Assembly: GCA_024405155.1 (NCBI GenBank)
Contig: JAKSPC010000006.1
Span: forward strand, 1-64,000
DNA length: 64,000 nt
Origin: Lachnospiraceae bacterium
GTDB lineage: Bacteria; Bacillota; Clostridia; Lachnospirales; Lachnospiraceae
Direction of reading: 5' to 3'
Shown here: in pieces, positions 54,096-62,375 of the stretch
Layout of the letters: every line of letters starts with the position of its first letter
How positions within the stretch are numbered: the stretch's first letter is position 1
The notes under the pieces: model-generated
The model's database searches: none
Seen by the model: the letters and a program-made list of their open reading frames with translations, nothing else
What the model was told of the DNA's origin: nothing
Position numbers and translations under genes: made by a program

Positions 54096-54347
54096 CCGCA
54101 AGCCCTAAAAACAGCCTTGCGGATGAAAAATCTCTCCCGGCCAATGTTTGCGCCGCCGTGACTTTCCATCCGAAAGCCCGAAAAAAGGCCTCGCGGATGA
54201 AATTTTCCTCTCAACCTATGTTTGCGTCACTGTGACTTTCCATCCGAAAGGCCGAAATACAACCTCGCGGATGAAAAATCTCTCCCGGCCTATGTTTGCG
54301 TCGCCGGGACTTTCCATCCGAAAGCCCGAAAAAAGGCCTCGCGGATG
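54096..54347. repeat. 74-bp tandem repeat with CATCCG/CGGATG hairpins
   Basis: GGATG words at 54121, 54195, 54269 and 54343 have an exact 74-base period, giving three full units plus a partial one on the left. Each unit has TTTCCATCCGAAAG and CGCGGATGAA, so CATCCG and CGGATG form a hairpin around GCCCGAAAAAAGGCC. 74 is not a multiple of three, and no coding frame survives. This fills most of the 331-base gap between cvfB and the DUF362 gene. Confidence 0.9.
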
Positions 54348-54370
54348 GAATTTTCTTTTGCCGACTGCTG

Positions 54371-55633
54371 TCAGGGGCTGATGAGATCACTTAGTGCCCT
54401 GAAAATCTCGTCTTCATCTGCGGGGCAGCCGGGCACATGGCAGGCAAAGCCCGCGCAGCAATCGCCGATGCCCACGCGCAGTCCCTGCGCATTGCTTTCG
54501 TCAGCAGTATCCGCTGCCGAAATGCTGCCCTGGGCATTCGCTGCATTTGCCCGTTCCCTGCGCCAGCCCTGGCCGATGCAGATCTTTCCGCCGGCATCGG
54601 TAAATTTCTGAAGCATCTCCTCTTCGCGAAGGCGCACCAGCGCTCCGGTAAGCGCCGCATAGCAGTCGCTGCAGGAATCCGCGTCATCCACGGCATAGCT
54701 GACTTCCAGTGCGTGGGAAATTCCTTCCGGCACGTCCCGCTCCGCGTCAGCGTAAGGGTCTTCCACCGTGATCACTTTAAGCTTCTCCAAAGAAGCGGTA
54801 CCCACGCTTAAGGTTTCCGCCAGGCCCACGTAGGGAACGTCCTCTGCGGAAAGTCCCAGGATGCGGCAGGCGAAGGAATCGCAGAGCACCGGGTCCGTGG
54901 CCGCCATGATGCAGTTTCGCACCAGGGGATCGCCGCCCTCTTCAAAGGAAGGATCGCCGCAGATGTGATCGATGACGATGAAGTCCTGCCGGATCACGGT
55001 GTTGAGATGGGCGATGGGCCTGTGAAGTCCCAGGGTGTGAAAACGCCTCTTTTCACTGTCGGGGATAAGCCCCTTCATGTTTTTTAAAGCGCAAGTCATG
55101 CGGGTCTGGCAGTGGCCTTTCAGCACCGGCACGTTGATAAGGAAATCGTAGTCCTTAAGGAACGCGCAGACATGAAGCAGCATGCCGTCCTCTTCACCGG
55201 GAAAAGCTCCAGCCTCAGCATCCGCTGCGGCCGAAACATCCCGCCCCGTTTTCACTTCCTCTGCCGGCATCTTTTTGGTATCGATAAAGGGCACGCCGTA
55301 TTTTTCACAAAGCGCGTAGAAGCCGCAGTACTCAGCCGCCTCTTCCGTGCTGTCGCCGGCCCAGGAGCCTTCCGCCACGGTGATATCTTCGTATCCGTTT
55401 TCTTTCAGGTATTCAATGATCCCCGAAACGATCTCCGGGTGGGTGGTGCCGCCGAAATCCGCCGGCTGGGGCGTGACAAGGTTTGGCTTAATGAGGATGC
55501 GAAGCCGGTCATGGGTCGATTTTTCCTTCTCTTTCTCCGAAAGCAGCGTAAGGAGCGGCGAAGCCGCCAGCAGCCGCTTCGTCATTCCCAGGTATTCACG
55601 TCCGTATATCCTATAAAGAGTCGTGTCCATCAC
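54371..55633 (-). CDS. DUF362 domain-containing protein
   Basis: 420 residues. ILIKPNLVTPQPADFGGTTHPEIV and EGSWAGDSTEEAAEYCGF near the N-terminus, VPVLKGHCQTRMTCALKNMKGLIPD in the centre, and ATDPVLCDSFACRILGL are DUF362 motifs. The many cysteines, with CC...C...C near the C-terminus (DCCAGFACHVPGCPADE), suggest Fe-S binding. The function of this family is not established. Soluble, overlaps the SUV3-like gene by 4 bases. Confidence 0.85.
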   Translation of the reverse strand: MMDTTLYRIYGREYLGMTKRLLAASPLLTLLSEKEKEKSTHDRLRILIKPNLVTPQPADFGGTTHPEIVSGIIEYLKENGYEDITVAEGSWAGDSTEEAAEYCGFYALCEKYGVPFIDTKKMPAEEVKTGRDVSAAADAEAGAFPGEEDGMLLHVCAFLKDYDFLINVPVLKGHCQTRMTCALKNMKGLIPDSEKRRFHTLGLHRPIAHLNTVIRQDFIVIDHICGDPSFEEGGDPLVRNCIMAATDPVLCDSFACRILGLSAEDVPYVGLAETLSVGTASLEKLKVITVEDPYADAERDVPEGISHALEVSYAVDDADSCSDCYAALTGALVRLREEEMLQKFTDAGGKICIGQGWRRERANAANAQGSISAADTADESNAQGLRVGIGDCCAGFACHVPGCPADEDEIFRALSDLISP

Positions 55634-57285
55634 GTATCAAACCAGCCGATCTGCATTTTCTGGTAGCACTTGTCGCACATGCCGTAGGAGCTTGTGGAGG
55701 GCAGCACCCGTCCGCAGTAGCTGCAGTGGCGCAGGTACCTGTCCTTATCCGCCGCCAGAAGATCGTTGATCTTCCTGCAGAGAGCCAGCTTCTGATCCAT
55801 GCGGTCCTCTTCCACGCCGATACGGCGCAGCAGCTGATGCCGCACGTCCAGCTGCTTGTATTTCAGCTCACACTCCTCAAGAGTTCCCTCTTCCTTTGCG
55901 GGCTCCGGCAGGGGCCGCTCCCGGAAAATGGCCAGACAGCAGTGCGTCCAGTATTCCACCAGCGCATCGTTCTTTACGTCCACGGGACAGGTGATCATCT
56001 TGTAGATCAGCTGCCGGTCGAAAACTCCCTCCGGGATCTCTCCCTTGCGCTTTCCTTCCGAAAGCCGCACGATGGCAGCGTGCAGCGCCTTATAAAGGAT
56101 CAGAGACTCGCTCATGTCCGCCCGGTGGAATCCTTCCACCTCCGGCAGTTTGTTCCACACCTTCATCAAAAGATCCAGGGGATACTCCGTCTCCAGAGCT
56201 TCCTCCGGGAAGGGAATGGTGATATCCTCCGCCTGGGGAAGCACCGTATTCAGCGCGTCTTTCACCATGCGCTGATCCGTCATGGAAAGCACTTCGCCGT
56301 GATCGTAAATGCCGTACCGGCCGGCACGGCCCGCGATCTGCTTGATCTCCGCCGCATTCAGCTTCCGGTTCTTTATCCCGTCGAATTTCTTCGTTTCGCA
56401 GAAAACGATCCGCTTGATGGGGAGCGAGATCCCCATGCCGATGGCATCGGTAGCCACCACAACGTTCGTTTCGCCCTCGGAAAACCTACGCACTTCCTCT
56501 CTGCGGGACACCGGCGGCAGGGCGCCGTAGATCACGCTGGCGCTGATGCCGGAATGTTCCAGTTCCGCCGCCACGGAAAGCACGGCCCTGCGGGAAAACA
56601 CGATGAGGGCGTCTCCCGGCTTTGCCCCTTTCACGGAGCGCATGGGCCCCTCAAATACAAGCGGTGCCAGCCGCTCGTGGCGCTCGATGCGGTAGTAAGC
56701 ATGGAAGCTCTCCAATATCCTTACGATCAGGTCTTCCGCTTCCGGCGCCAGACAGATGTGCACTTCCGATGCGTTCACGCAGTAAATGGCCTTTGCCCAG
56801 CGGTCGCCCCGGAACTTGTCCGTGATCATCTGAGCCTCGTCGATAACAGCAATGTCCACCCGCCGGGAATAGTCGCACAGCTCGATGGTGGACGAGGTAT
56901 GTCGGGAACCGGGAATGCGGATGCTCTCCTCCCCGGTCATCAGATCGCACCGCACGCCGGCGGCGTTCATCTCATCGTACATCTCCAGCGCCAGCAGACG
57001 AAGCGGTCCCAGATAGAACCCGCTCTCCGCCTTCTTTAACGCCTGAATGGACTGATAGGTCTTTCCGCTGTTGGTGGAACCGATGTGCAGGATGAAAAGG
57101 CGGTCCAGCGTCTCCGCGTGGCGGCGAAGCTTCTCCATATCAAAAGTGAGGAGATAATTTCTTATCTCCTCCCTCATTACTTCGTTTGGATCCGGCGTGC
57201 GCGGCTTCTTTTCTTTCTGCTTAAGGCGCAGCCTTTTCCAGTAACCGGCTTTTGATCTGTGATTACTTTTCTTCTTTTCCGGCAT
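55630..57285 (-). CDS. SUV3-like superfamily 2 RNA helicase with C-terminal zinc ribbon
   Basis: 551 residues. A basic N-terminus, then Walker A GSTNSGKT (69-76), FYLGPLRLLALEMYDEMNAAG, DLMTGEES, DEAQ box (149-152), IVFSRRAV, VIYGALPP, VVATDAIGMGISLPI and QIAGRAGRYG. These are close to the mitochondrial SUV3 helicase motifs rather than to bacterial DEAD-box proteins. The SUV3-type helical C-domain follows, then CSYCGRVL and MCDKC, a CxxC-CxxC zinc ribbon absent from the eukaryotic proteins. It probably unwinds structured RNA for decay. It overlaps the DUF308 gene by 23 bases. Confidence 0.88.
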   Translation of the reverse strand: MPEKKKSNHRSKAGYWKRLRLKQKEKKPRTPDPNEVMREEIRNYLLTFDMEKLRRHAETLDRLFILHIGSTNSGKTYQSIQALKKAESGFYLGPLRLLALEMYDEMNAAGVRCDLMTGEESIRIPGSRHTSSTIELCDYSRRVDIAVIDEAQMITDKFRGDRWAKAIYCVNASEVHICLAPEAEDLIVRILESFHAYYRIERHERLAPLVFEGPMRSVKGAKPGDALIVFSRRAVLSVAAELEHSGISASVIYGALPPVSRREEVRRFSEGETNVVVATDAIGMGISLPIKRIVFCETKKFDGIKNRKLNAAEIKQIAGRAGRYGIYDHGEVLSMTDQRMVKDALNTVLPQAEDITIPFPEEALETEYPLDLLMKVWNKLPEVEGFHRADMSESLILYKALHAAIVRLSEGKRKGEIPEGVFDRQLIYKMITCPVDVKNDALVEYWTHCCLAIFRERPLPEPAKEEGTLEECELKYKQLDVRHQLLRRIGVEEDRMDQKLALCRKINDLLAADKDRYLRHCSYCGRVLPSTSSYGMCDKCYQKMQIGWFDT

Positions 57286-57985
57286 CTTCTACTGCCTTCT
57301 TGATCTCCTCGGCTGCCTTGTCAACGTTAACGCCGTATTCCTTCTTAACAGCTTCCTTTACGGCCTGAACGCCTTCTTCGTATTCCTTTCTGGTCTCTTC
57401 CACGTAGTTCTTTACTTCTTTTTCAGCGTTCTTAACTGCGCTGTTGGCCTTGGAAACGGCGATGGCAACGATGATGAACTCAACGCCCTTAAGGATGGTG
57501 GCGATACCTGCCCAGGTGCCCAGGGTAAGGATGTTGAGAACGGGGTTGAAAGCAAGCATGATAGCCGCAATGATGGTAAGGATGCCGATCACGAGAGTGA
57601 GCCACCAGGTCTTGACGCCCATCTTCTTGATAGCGATGGAAGACTCGATACTGTTGATACCCATCAGCAGAACGCCGGCTGCGAACATGCCGCCCACCAG
57701 GCCAAGCTGTGCAACGGGAGCAAACAGAAGCGCGATACCCATGATCACCATGATGATGGCAGCTGCCAGATCCCATCCCCATGCCGGGATCCTGTCCTTA
57801 TTGCCCAGTACATAGAACACGCTGTAAACACCGGTAAGGATGAATACTGCCACAAGTACCTTGGCAAGAACGCCTACGGCGTCTCCGGGATTCTGAAGCA
57901 TCCACACACCGGCAACGATGAGCAGGATACCTAAGATCAGGGCGATCCACCATTTGCTGAGAACTGATTTGATCTTTTCGTACAT
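57263..57985 (-). CDS. DUF308 (HdeD-like) membrane protein with charged C-terminal tail
   Basis: 240 residues, six membrane helices in three Gly-rich pairs (WIALILGILLIVAGVWML, AAAIIMVIMGIALLFAP, LTLVIGILTIIAAIMLAF), then a 65-residue Lys/Glu-rich helix (EKEVKNYVEETRKEYEEG). HdeD relatives protect E. coli at acid pH; the role here is unknown. GGAGG precedes the ATG. Confidence 0.82.
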   Translation of the reverse strand: MYEKIKSVLSKWWIALILGILLIVAGVWMLQNPGDAVGVLAKVLVAVFILTGVYSVFYVLGNKDRIPAWGWDLAAAIIMVIMGIALLFAPVAQLGLVGGMFAAGVLLMGINSIESSIAIKKMGVKTWWLTLVIGILTIIAAIMLAFNPVLNILTLGTWAGIATILKGVEFIIVAIAVSKANSAVKNAEKEVKNYVEETRKEYEEGVQAVKEAVKKEYGVNVDKAAEEIKKAVEDAGKEEK

Positions 57986-58017
57986 ATTGAGCCTCCATGT
58001 AATTTTTAAATATGATG

Positions 58018-58032
58018 AAGCACCCTTCGGTG
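58018..58032. other. short hairpin in the DUF308 leader
   Basis: GCACC and GGTGC pair around CTTC about 35 bases upstream of the DUF308 start. It may be a weak transcription or mRNA-stability element. Confidence 0.4.
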
Positions 58033-58181
58033 CCCATTACCGGTTATGGTTAAATGTCGTATACGTCACCTGCGCGGGCGAATACGGAATTGGGGCAGAT
58101 CTCCTTTGCCTTCCTTCCTGCCGCAAAAGTTTTTTCCATTTTAACTCCGCATATGCCATCCGTCAATCCTTTTTGTGAACA

Positions 58182-59120
58182 TCAGTCCTCTCTCAGCTTC
58201 CGCCCCACTTTCCAGCCCCAGGTAAGCACCAGGTTCCGTATGCCTTCCTCGAAGGTCACCTCCGGCATCCAGCCTGTATCTTTCCGGACCTCCGAAATGT
58301 CCGCCTTCAGATACATGACCTGATTCCTGCCGTAGGGAAGAGCGCCGATACCAAGGGCCGCCCCCGGCGCGCAGATATCACGGATCACTTCCATGTATTC
58401 CCGAAGAGGTCTTGCCGAACCGCTTCCCAGCACGTAGGTCTTTCCGTCCACGCCTTTTTCTCCCAGCAGATAGAGCGCCCTGCCGGCGTCCAGGCTGTAC
58501 AGATAATCCCACATCTGCTCGCCCCGGGTAAACTCCGGCGTGCGGCCGGAACGCAGTTTCTCAATGGTGGACATGATCATGGAACCGTTCTGGTCATAGG
58601 GGCCGTACACGCTTAAAATGCGCACCCACAGATGGCGCATGCCAAGCTGATGCGCGCAGGCTCTCGTCATCTGACCGGCACAGAGCTTTGCCATGCCGTA
58701 GGCCGTTTCCGGCGCCGCCGGGGTATCCGGCAGAAGGTCTTCCTCTTTCCGTCCGTACTCCGCCTGGGAACCGATCCCCACGAAAGAATGGCAGCCGAAC
58801 CTTCTGGCCAGAGCCACCGCGTCCAGCGCGTACTTCACGTTCCGGTTCTGCAGCTCGAAATCGTTCCGTTCCTCTCCCGTGGTCCCCATCCAGGCAAGGT
58901 GATAGAACACGTCGTAATCCTTTCCGGTAATATTCTGAAGCTCTTCCATTTCCTCCAGGGAACAGAAGGCCACAGAGATCAGCGGATCCGCGGGAATGTT
59001 GTCGTTCCGGCGGGAACCTTTTCTGGAAAGCACCAGGACTTCCACGCCCTGCCGTACAAGCTCCAGGGCCAGTGCCGTTCCCACGGCGCCCGTAGCTCCG
59101 GTAATGATTGCTCTTTTCAT
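58182..59120 (-). CDS. NAD-dependent epimerase/dehydratase (extended SDR)
   Basis: 312 residues. IITGATGAVGTALALEL near the N-terminus binds NAD(P). The active-site residues appear as Ser in GIGSQAEYG and YGMAK (Tyr-x-x-x-Lys). LWVRILSVYGPYDQ and GEQMWDYLY follow the usual fold of sugar-nucleotide 4-epimerases and reductases. The substrate is not clear. It is 12 bases from the membrane GDPD, which may place it in cell-envelope sugar or teichoic-acid metabolism. Confidence 0.85.
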   Translation of the reverse strand: MKRAIITGATGAVGTALALELVRQGVEVLVLSRKGSRRNDNIPADPLISVAFCSLEEMEELQNITGKDYDVFYHLAWMGTTGEERNDFELQNRNVKYALDAVALARRFGCHSFVGIGSQAEYGRKEEDLLPDTPAAPETAYGMAKLCAGQMTRACAHQLGMRHLWVRILSVYGPYDQNGSMIMSTIEKLRSGRTPEFTRGEQMWDYLYSLDAGRALYLLGEKGVDGKTYVLGSGSARPLREYMEVIRDICAPGAALGIGALPYGRNQVMYLKADISEVRKDTGWMPEVTFEEGIRNLVLTWGWKVGRKLRED

Positions 59121-59132
59121 AGAAAACCTCCT

Positions 59133-61028
59133 TTACTCCGCCTGGATCTGGTCGAAATTCTCCGCCAGATGACCCATGTCCTCAATGGCGTCGTTGATGG
59201 CATTCCCCAGCACGAAGCGGTCCAGGTCGCCCATATTCTTGTGCAGGATATCGTTCACCTTTTCCGGCTCGTCGGTAATGAGTCCGTCCACGCCCAGGTC
59301 TGCCATTTCCTTCACGAACTTCTCGTCGTTGACGGTCCAGGCATAGACCTGCTTTCCCCGGGAATGCGCCTCATTCATTACGGTATTGTTGATGAAAGTA
59401 TGCTCGATGGAGAAGAAATCGCAGGCGGGCAGGTCGTAAAACGCGCCCAGCGCCGCCGCCATGACCCAGCCGCATTTCAGGTTCGGATCATACTGCTTTA
59501 CCTTCACCAGACTCTCATAGGAAGGAGACTGAATGATGCACTTGTCTTCGAAATGCATCTTGTGGATGGTATCCACCACCGTCTTTTCGAACTCGGGACA
59601 GTCGTCCGTATTCTTTATCTCGATCAGCAGGTCGATTTCCCCGTCACAGGCGGCGATCAGATCTTCCAGCGTAGGCACTTTCGTTCCCGCGAACTCCTTG
59701 GAGAACCAGCTGCCCGCATCCAGCGTGCGGATCTTATCCGACATGGTATCCCGGATGGCGGCGTCGTATCCCGTGGTACGGGTCAGAGTGGCGTCATGCA
59801 TCACGATGGGCACCCCGTCCTTGGAGGGGCGCACGTCCAGCTCGCCGTAGGCCACCAGCCCGGTATCCGCCGCCGCGATATAGGCGGGAACGGTGGATTC
59901 CGGCGCCTTGGAGCAGTATCCTCTGTGGGCTGCCAGCTCCACGTCCGGCAGAAAATAGGCTGCCACGGCATGGTCCTGTGTAAACACGGCGGAAAGCACC
60001 GCGGTAAGGCCCAGGCCCAGACCCAGGAGCACCCCGTACGCCGTGGCCATCACCCAGGTATAGGACCGGTTCTTCTTAAGCTCCGTGACCTTCACCTCAA
60101 TGGGAGGCATCTCCTGTTCCTTCCGGTATCTTGCGTAAAGCACGGCAAGGAAGCCGAAAAGGATGGCGGACTTCACCATTTCGGAAAGGCCGTCCAGTAC
60201 GGGCAGCATGAGGCGCTTGAGGATGACGTCCGTAGCCGCCGGAAAGCCGCTCTGCCCCGAAAACCAGATCCCCAGGAACTTGTGGCACACCCACACGATC
60301 CCGTTGGGCAGATGGGAGAAAACGATCTCCGTGACCCCTTCCAGGATGACGATCATGAAATAAATGCGGAAACCTTTTTTATACACCAGCTTTTTCGCTT
60401 CCCGGACCGCCCCTTTAAAATCCTTCCCTGCCAGTATGAATGCATGGAGGGAGAACACGAACTTGATGAGGAACACTTCCAGAAGAGCCAGTGCCGCCAT
60501 ATAAAAAATGGTGAGCAGCCAGGAACGGAACACCACGTCGCTGATGTATTCCGGCAGACGGAACCCGGCAAACTTTCCGTTCTGGTTGAAAAGGTCCAGG
60601 AACACGCAGAAAATGAACGCCACCACCAGCATGGGAAAATTCTTCCACTGGAACCCGTTCTTTAAGCGCCGGAACGACTCCCGGAAGATCTCCACGATCC
60701 CCGCGGACTTTCCTTCCCTGCCCAGCTCCATGGTCACGATCATAAGAGAGGTAAGGAACAGGAGCATGGAGGAATAGCCGATAAAAAGCACCGCTCCCGC
60801 CAGGATGATGAAAGGATTGAGGATCCGCCAGATGTTGGAAAAGGTAATGAACTCCTCCGGCACCGTGCGCAGCGCCTCCCGCCAGAGGAACCGCCCTATG
60901 GGCGAGATCACCAGATCCTGCAGGGCGCCGAACACCAGAAGGATGACGAACACACGGCCGAACTCCCTGAGTGCCAGCAGAAAGCCCTCTTTTCCGTCAA
61001 AAAACAGATCCTTGAAAAACTTTTTCAT
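59133..61028 (-). CDS. membrane glycerophosphodiester phosphodiesterase
   Basis: 631 residues. The N-terminal half (about 1-340) has eight or so hydrophobic segments of the GDPD-associated membrane domain. The C-terminal half is a GDPD: ELAAHRGYCSKAPESTVPAY, ELDVRPSKDGVPIVMHDATL and DLLIEIKNT keep the HRG, E-D and H residues. Such fusions are common in Firmicutes and may act on glycerophosphoglycerol or lipoteichoic acid. A second, soluble GDPD is at 1547-2320. Confidence 0.9.
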   Translation of the reverse strand: MKKFFKDLFFDGKEGFLLALREFGRVFVILLVFGALQDLVISPIGRFLWREALRTVPEEFITFSNIWRILNPFIILAGAVLFIGYSSMLLFLTSLMIVTMELGREGKSAGIVEIFRESFRRLKNGFQWKNFPMLVVAFIFCVFLDLFNQNGKFAGFRLPEYISDVVFRSWLLTIFYMAALALLEVFLIKFVFSLHAFILAGKDFKGAVREAKKLVYKKGFRIYFMIVILEGVTEIVFSHLPNGIVWVCHKFLGIWFSGQSGFPAATDVILKRLMLPVLDGLSEMVKSAILFGFLAVLYARYRKEQEMPPIEVKVTELKKNRSYTWVMATAYGVLLGLGLGLTAVLSAVFTQDHAVAAYFLPDVELAAHRGYCSKAPESTVPAYIAAADTGLVAYGELDVRPSKDGVPIVMHDATLTRTTGYDAAIRDTMSDKIRTLDAGSWFSKEFAGTKVPTLEDLIAACDGEIDLLIEIKNTDDCPEFEKTVVDTIHKMHFEDKCIIQSPSYESLVKVKQYDPNLKCGWVMAAALGAFYDLPACDFFSIEHTFINNTVMNEAHSRGKQVYAWTVNDEKFVKEMADLGVDGLITDEPEKVNDILHKNMGDLDRFVLGNAINDAIEDMGHLAENFDQIQAE

Positions 61029-61046
61029 AACACGCCTCGCAAAAAA

Positions 61047-62375
61047 TCAGGCAAGTCCGATGGCAAGACCGAACAGCAAAAGCCCCGAGGTAAGCAGGAG
61101 GTTCGCCAGCTGGAACTTTTTGCTCCAGGAAAACCATTCCCCGTAGCTTACACCCACCAGCCCCAGGGAAATGAGCAGGGCCGGATTGGTGGGATAGAAC
61201 ACGTTGGAAAAGCCGTCACCGAAAGCATAGGCAACCACGCACAGCTGCGCGGAGATCCCGAACTGCGCCGCCAGGGGCACGATGATGGGGATCAGCATGA
61301 TGGCCTTTGCCGAACCGGAGGGGATGAAGAAATTCATCACCAGCACCAGAAGATAAATGAACAGGATCACTGCCCAGCGGGGGAAGGACTGTGCCGCCAC
61401 CATGGCTTTCTGAATGATGACGTCCAGCGCTCCGGATTCCTGCAGCGTATATTTGATGGAAGAAGCCATGAGGATCATGACGATGGCCGGCAGCATGGAT
61501 ACCATGCCGCTTCCCATGCCCTTTCCGAAATCGGAAAGCTTCATGCCGCTAGTGAGACAGGCGACCGTGCCCGCGATGAGAAACATGACCGCCACGATGA
61601 TCATGGTGTAATCCTGAAGTACGGTGATCAGGGCGCTGGCCATGACGATGGCAAGACCGATGCCCATGATCACGGCAAAGCAGAGAATGGCTCTGTCCAT
61701 CCGCTTATCCGGCACAAAACCGGTGAGACCTTCCTGCTTTACCCCTGTATCCACGGCCTTCGCCCGGGCTCTCAGGAAATACATGAGGAGGAGGTAGATG
61801 AGAACGAAGCCGATGGCTCTGAACCACCAGCCCGAAAACATCGGAAGCCCTGCGAGCTCCTGGGCGATCCCTACGGTAAAGGGATTGAAAACGCCGGCTG
61901 CAAAGCCGCAGCCAACAGCAAGAAGGCTCATTCCCATGCCTGTCACCGCATCCCATCCCAGGCGGATGGCAAGGGCGGTCACGATGGGAACGAGAGGAAC
62001 ACATTCTTCAAAGGATCCCATCAGAGATCCCATGGCCATGAAGAAAAGAACGATGACCGACATGAGACGGTACCGGGAGCCGCCGTACCGGGCCGAGATC
62101 CGGTCCAGCATGTAGCGCATGATGCCCCGCTTGTCCATGGCGTTGAAGATCCCACCGATCACCAGGAGGAAAATGAGCACCGCGATCAGCGTAGCGCTCC
62201 CCTCCGCTCCCAGCACCAGTACGGGGGAAGCGAGCCATTTGAGGAACGGGATCCCCTCACAGGGAATGACAAGGGTAAGCACGTAGGTAAGCACCATCAG
62301 CACCGCAATGACGATCAATGCGGAAGTGAATGCCTTCACGTTGATAAACGACGATTCCTTTTTCTTTTCAGACAT
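61047..62375 (-). CDS. YfcC-family (AbgT/C4-dicarboxylate-like) transporter
   Basis: 442 residues with about 12 hydrophobic segments. GSFEECVPLVPIVTALAIRLG, GCGFAAGVFNPFTVGIAQELAG, and the C-terminal NFFIPSGSAKAIMLIPIIVPLA with AYAFGDGFSNVFYPTNPALL are YfcC signatures. The family imports amino acids or small peptides. Its gene overlaps the M20 peptidase by 8 bases, an uptake-plus-cleavage pair like AbgT with AbgAB. Confidence 0.87.
   Translation of the reverse strand: MSEKKKESSFINVKAFTSALIVIAVLMVLTYVLTLVIPCEGIPFLKWLASPVLVLGAEGSATLIAVLIFLLVIGGIFNAMDKRGIMRYMLDRISARYGGSRYRLMSVIVLFFMAMGSLMGSFEECVPLVPIVTALAIRLGWDAVTGMGMSLLAVGCGFAAGVFNPFTVGIAQELAGLPMFSGWWFRAIGFVLIYLLLMYFLRARAKAVDTGVKQEGLTGFVPDKRMDRAILCFAVIMGIGLAIVMASALITVLQDYTMIIVAVMFLIAGTVACLTSGMKLSDFGKGMGSGMVSMLPAIVMILMASSIKYTLQESGALDVIIQKAMVAAQSFPRWAVILFIYLLVLVMNFFIPSGSAKAIMLIPIIVPLAAQFGISAQLCVVAYAFGDGFSNVFYPTNPALLISLGLVGVSYGEWFSWSKKFQLANLLLTSGLLLFGLAIGLA

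Noticed and set aside
58632..60665. A 677-codon plus-strand open frame opposite the membrane GDPD and the epimerase
   Set aside because: It is antisense to two clearly conserved genes; long antisense frames are common at this G+C and codon bias. The same applies to the 422-codon frame at 2377-3645 and the 583-codon frame at 6528-8279.
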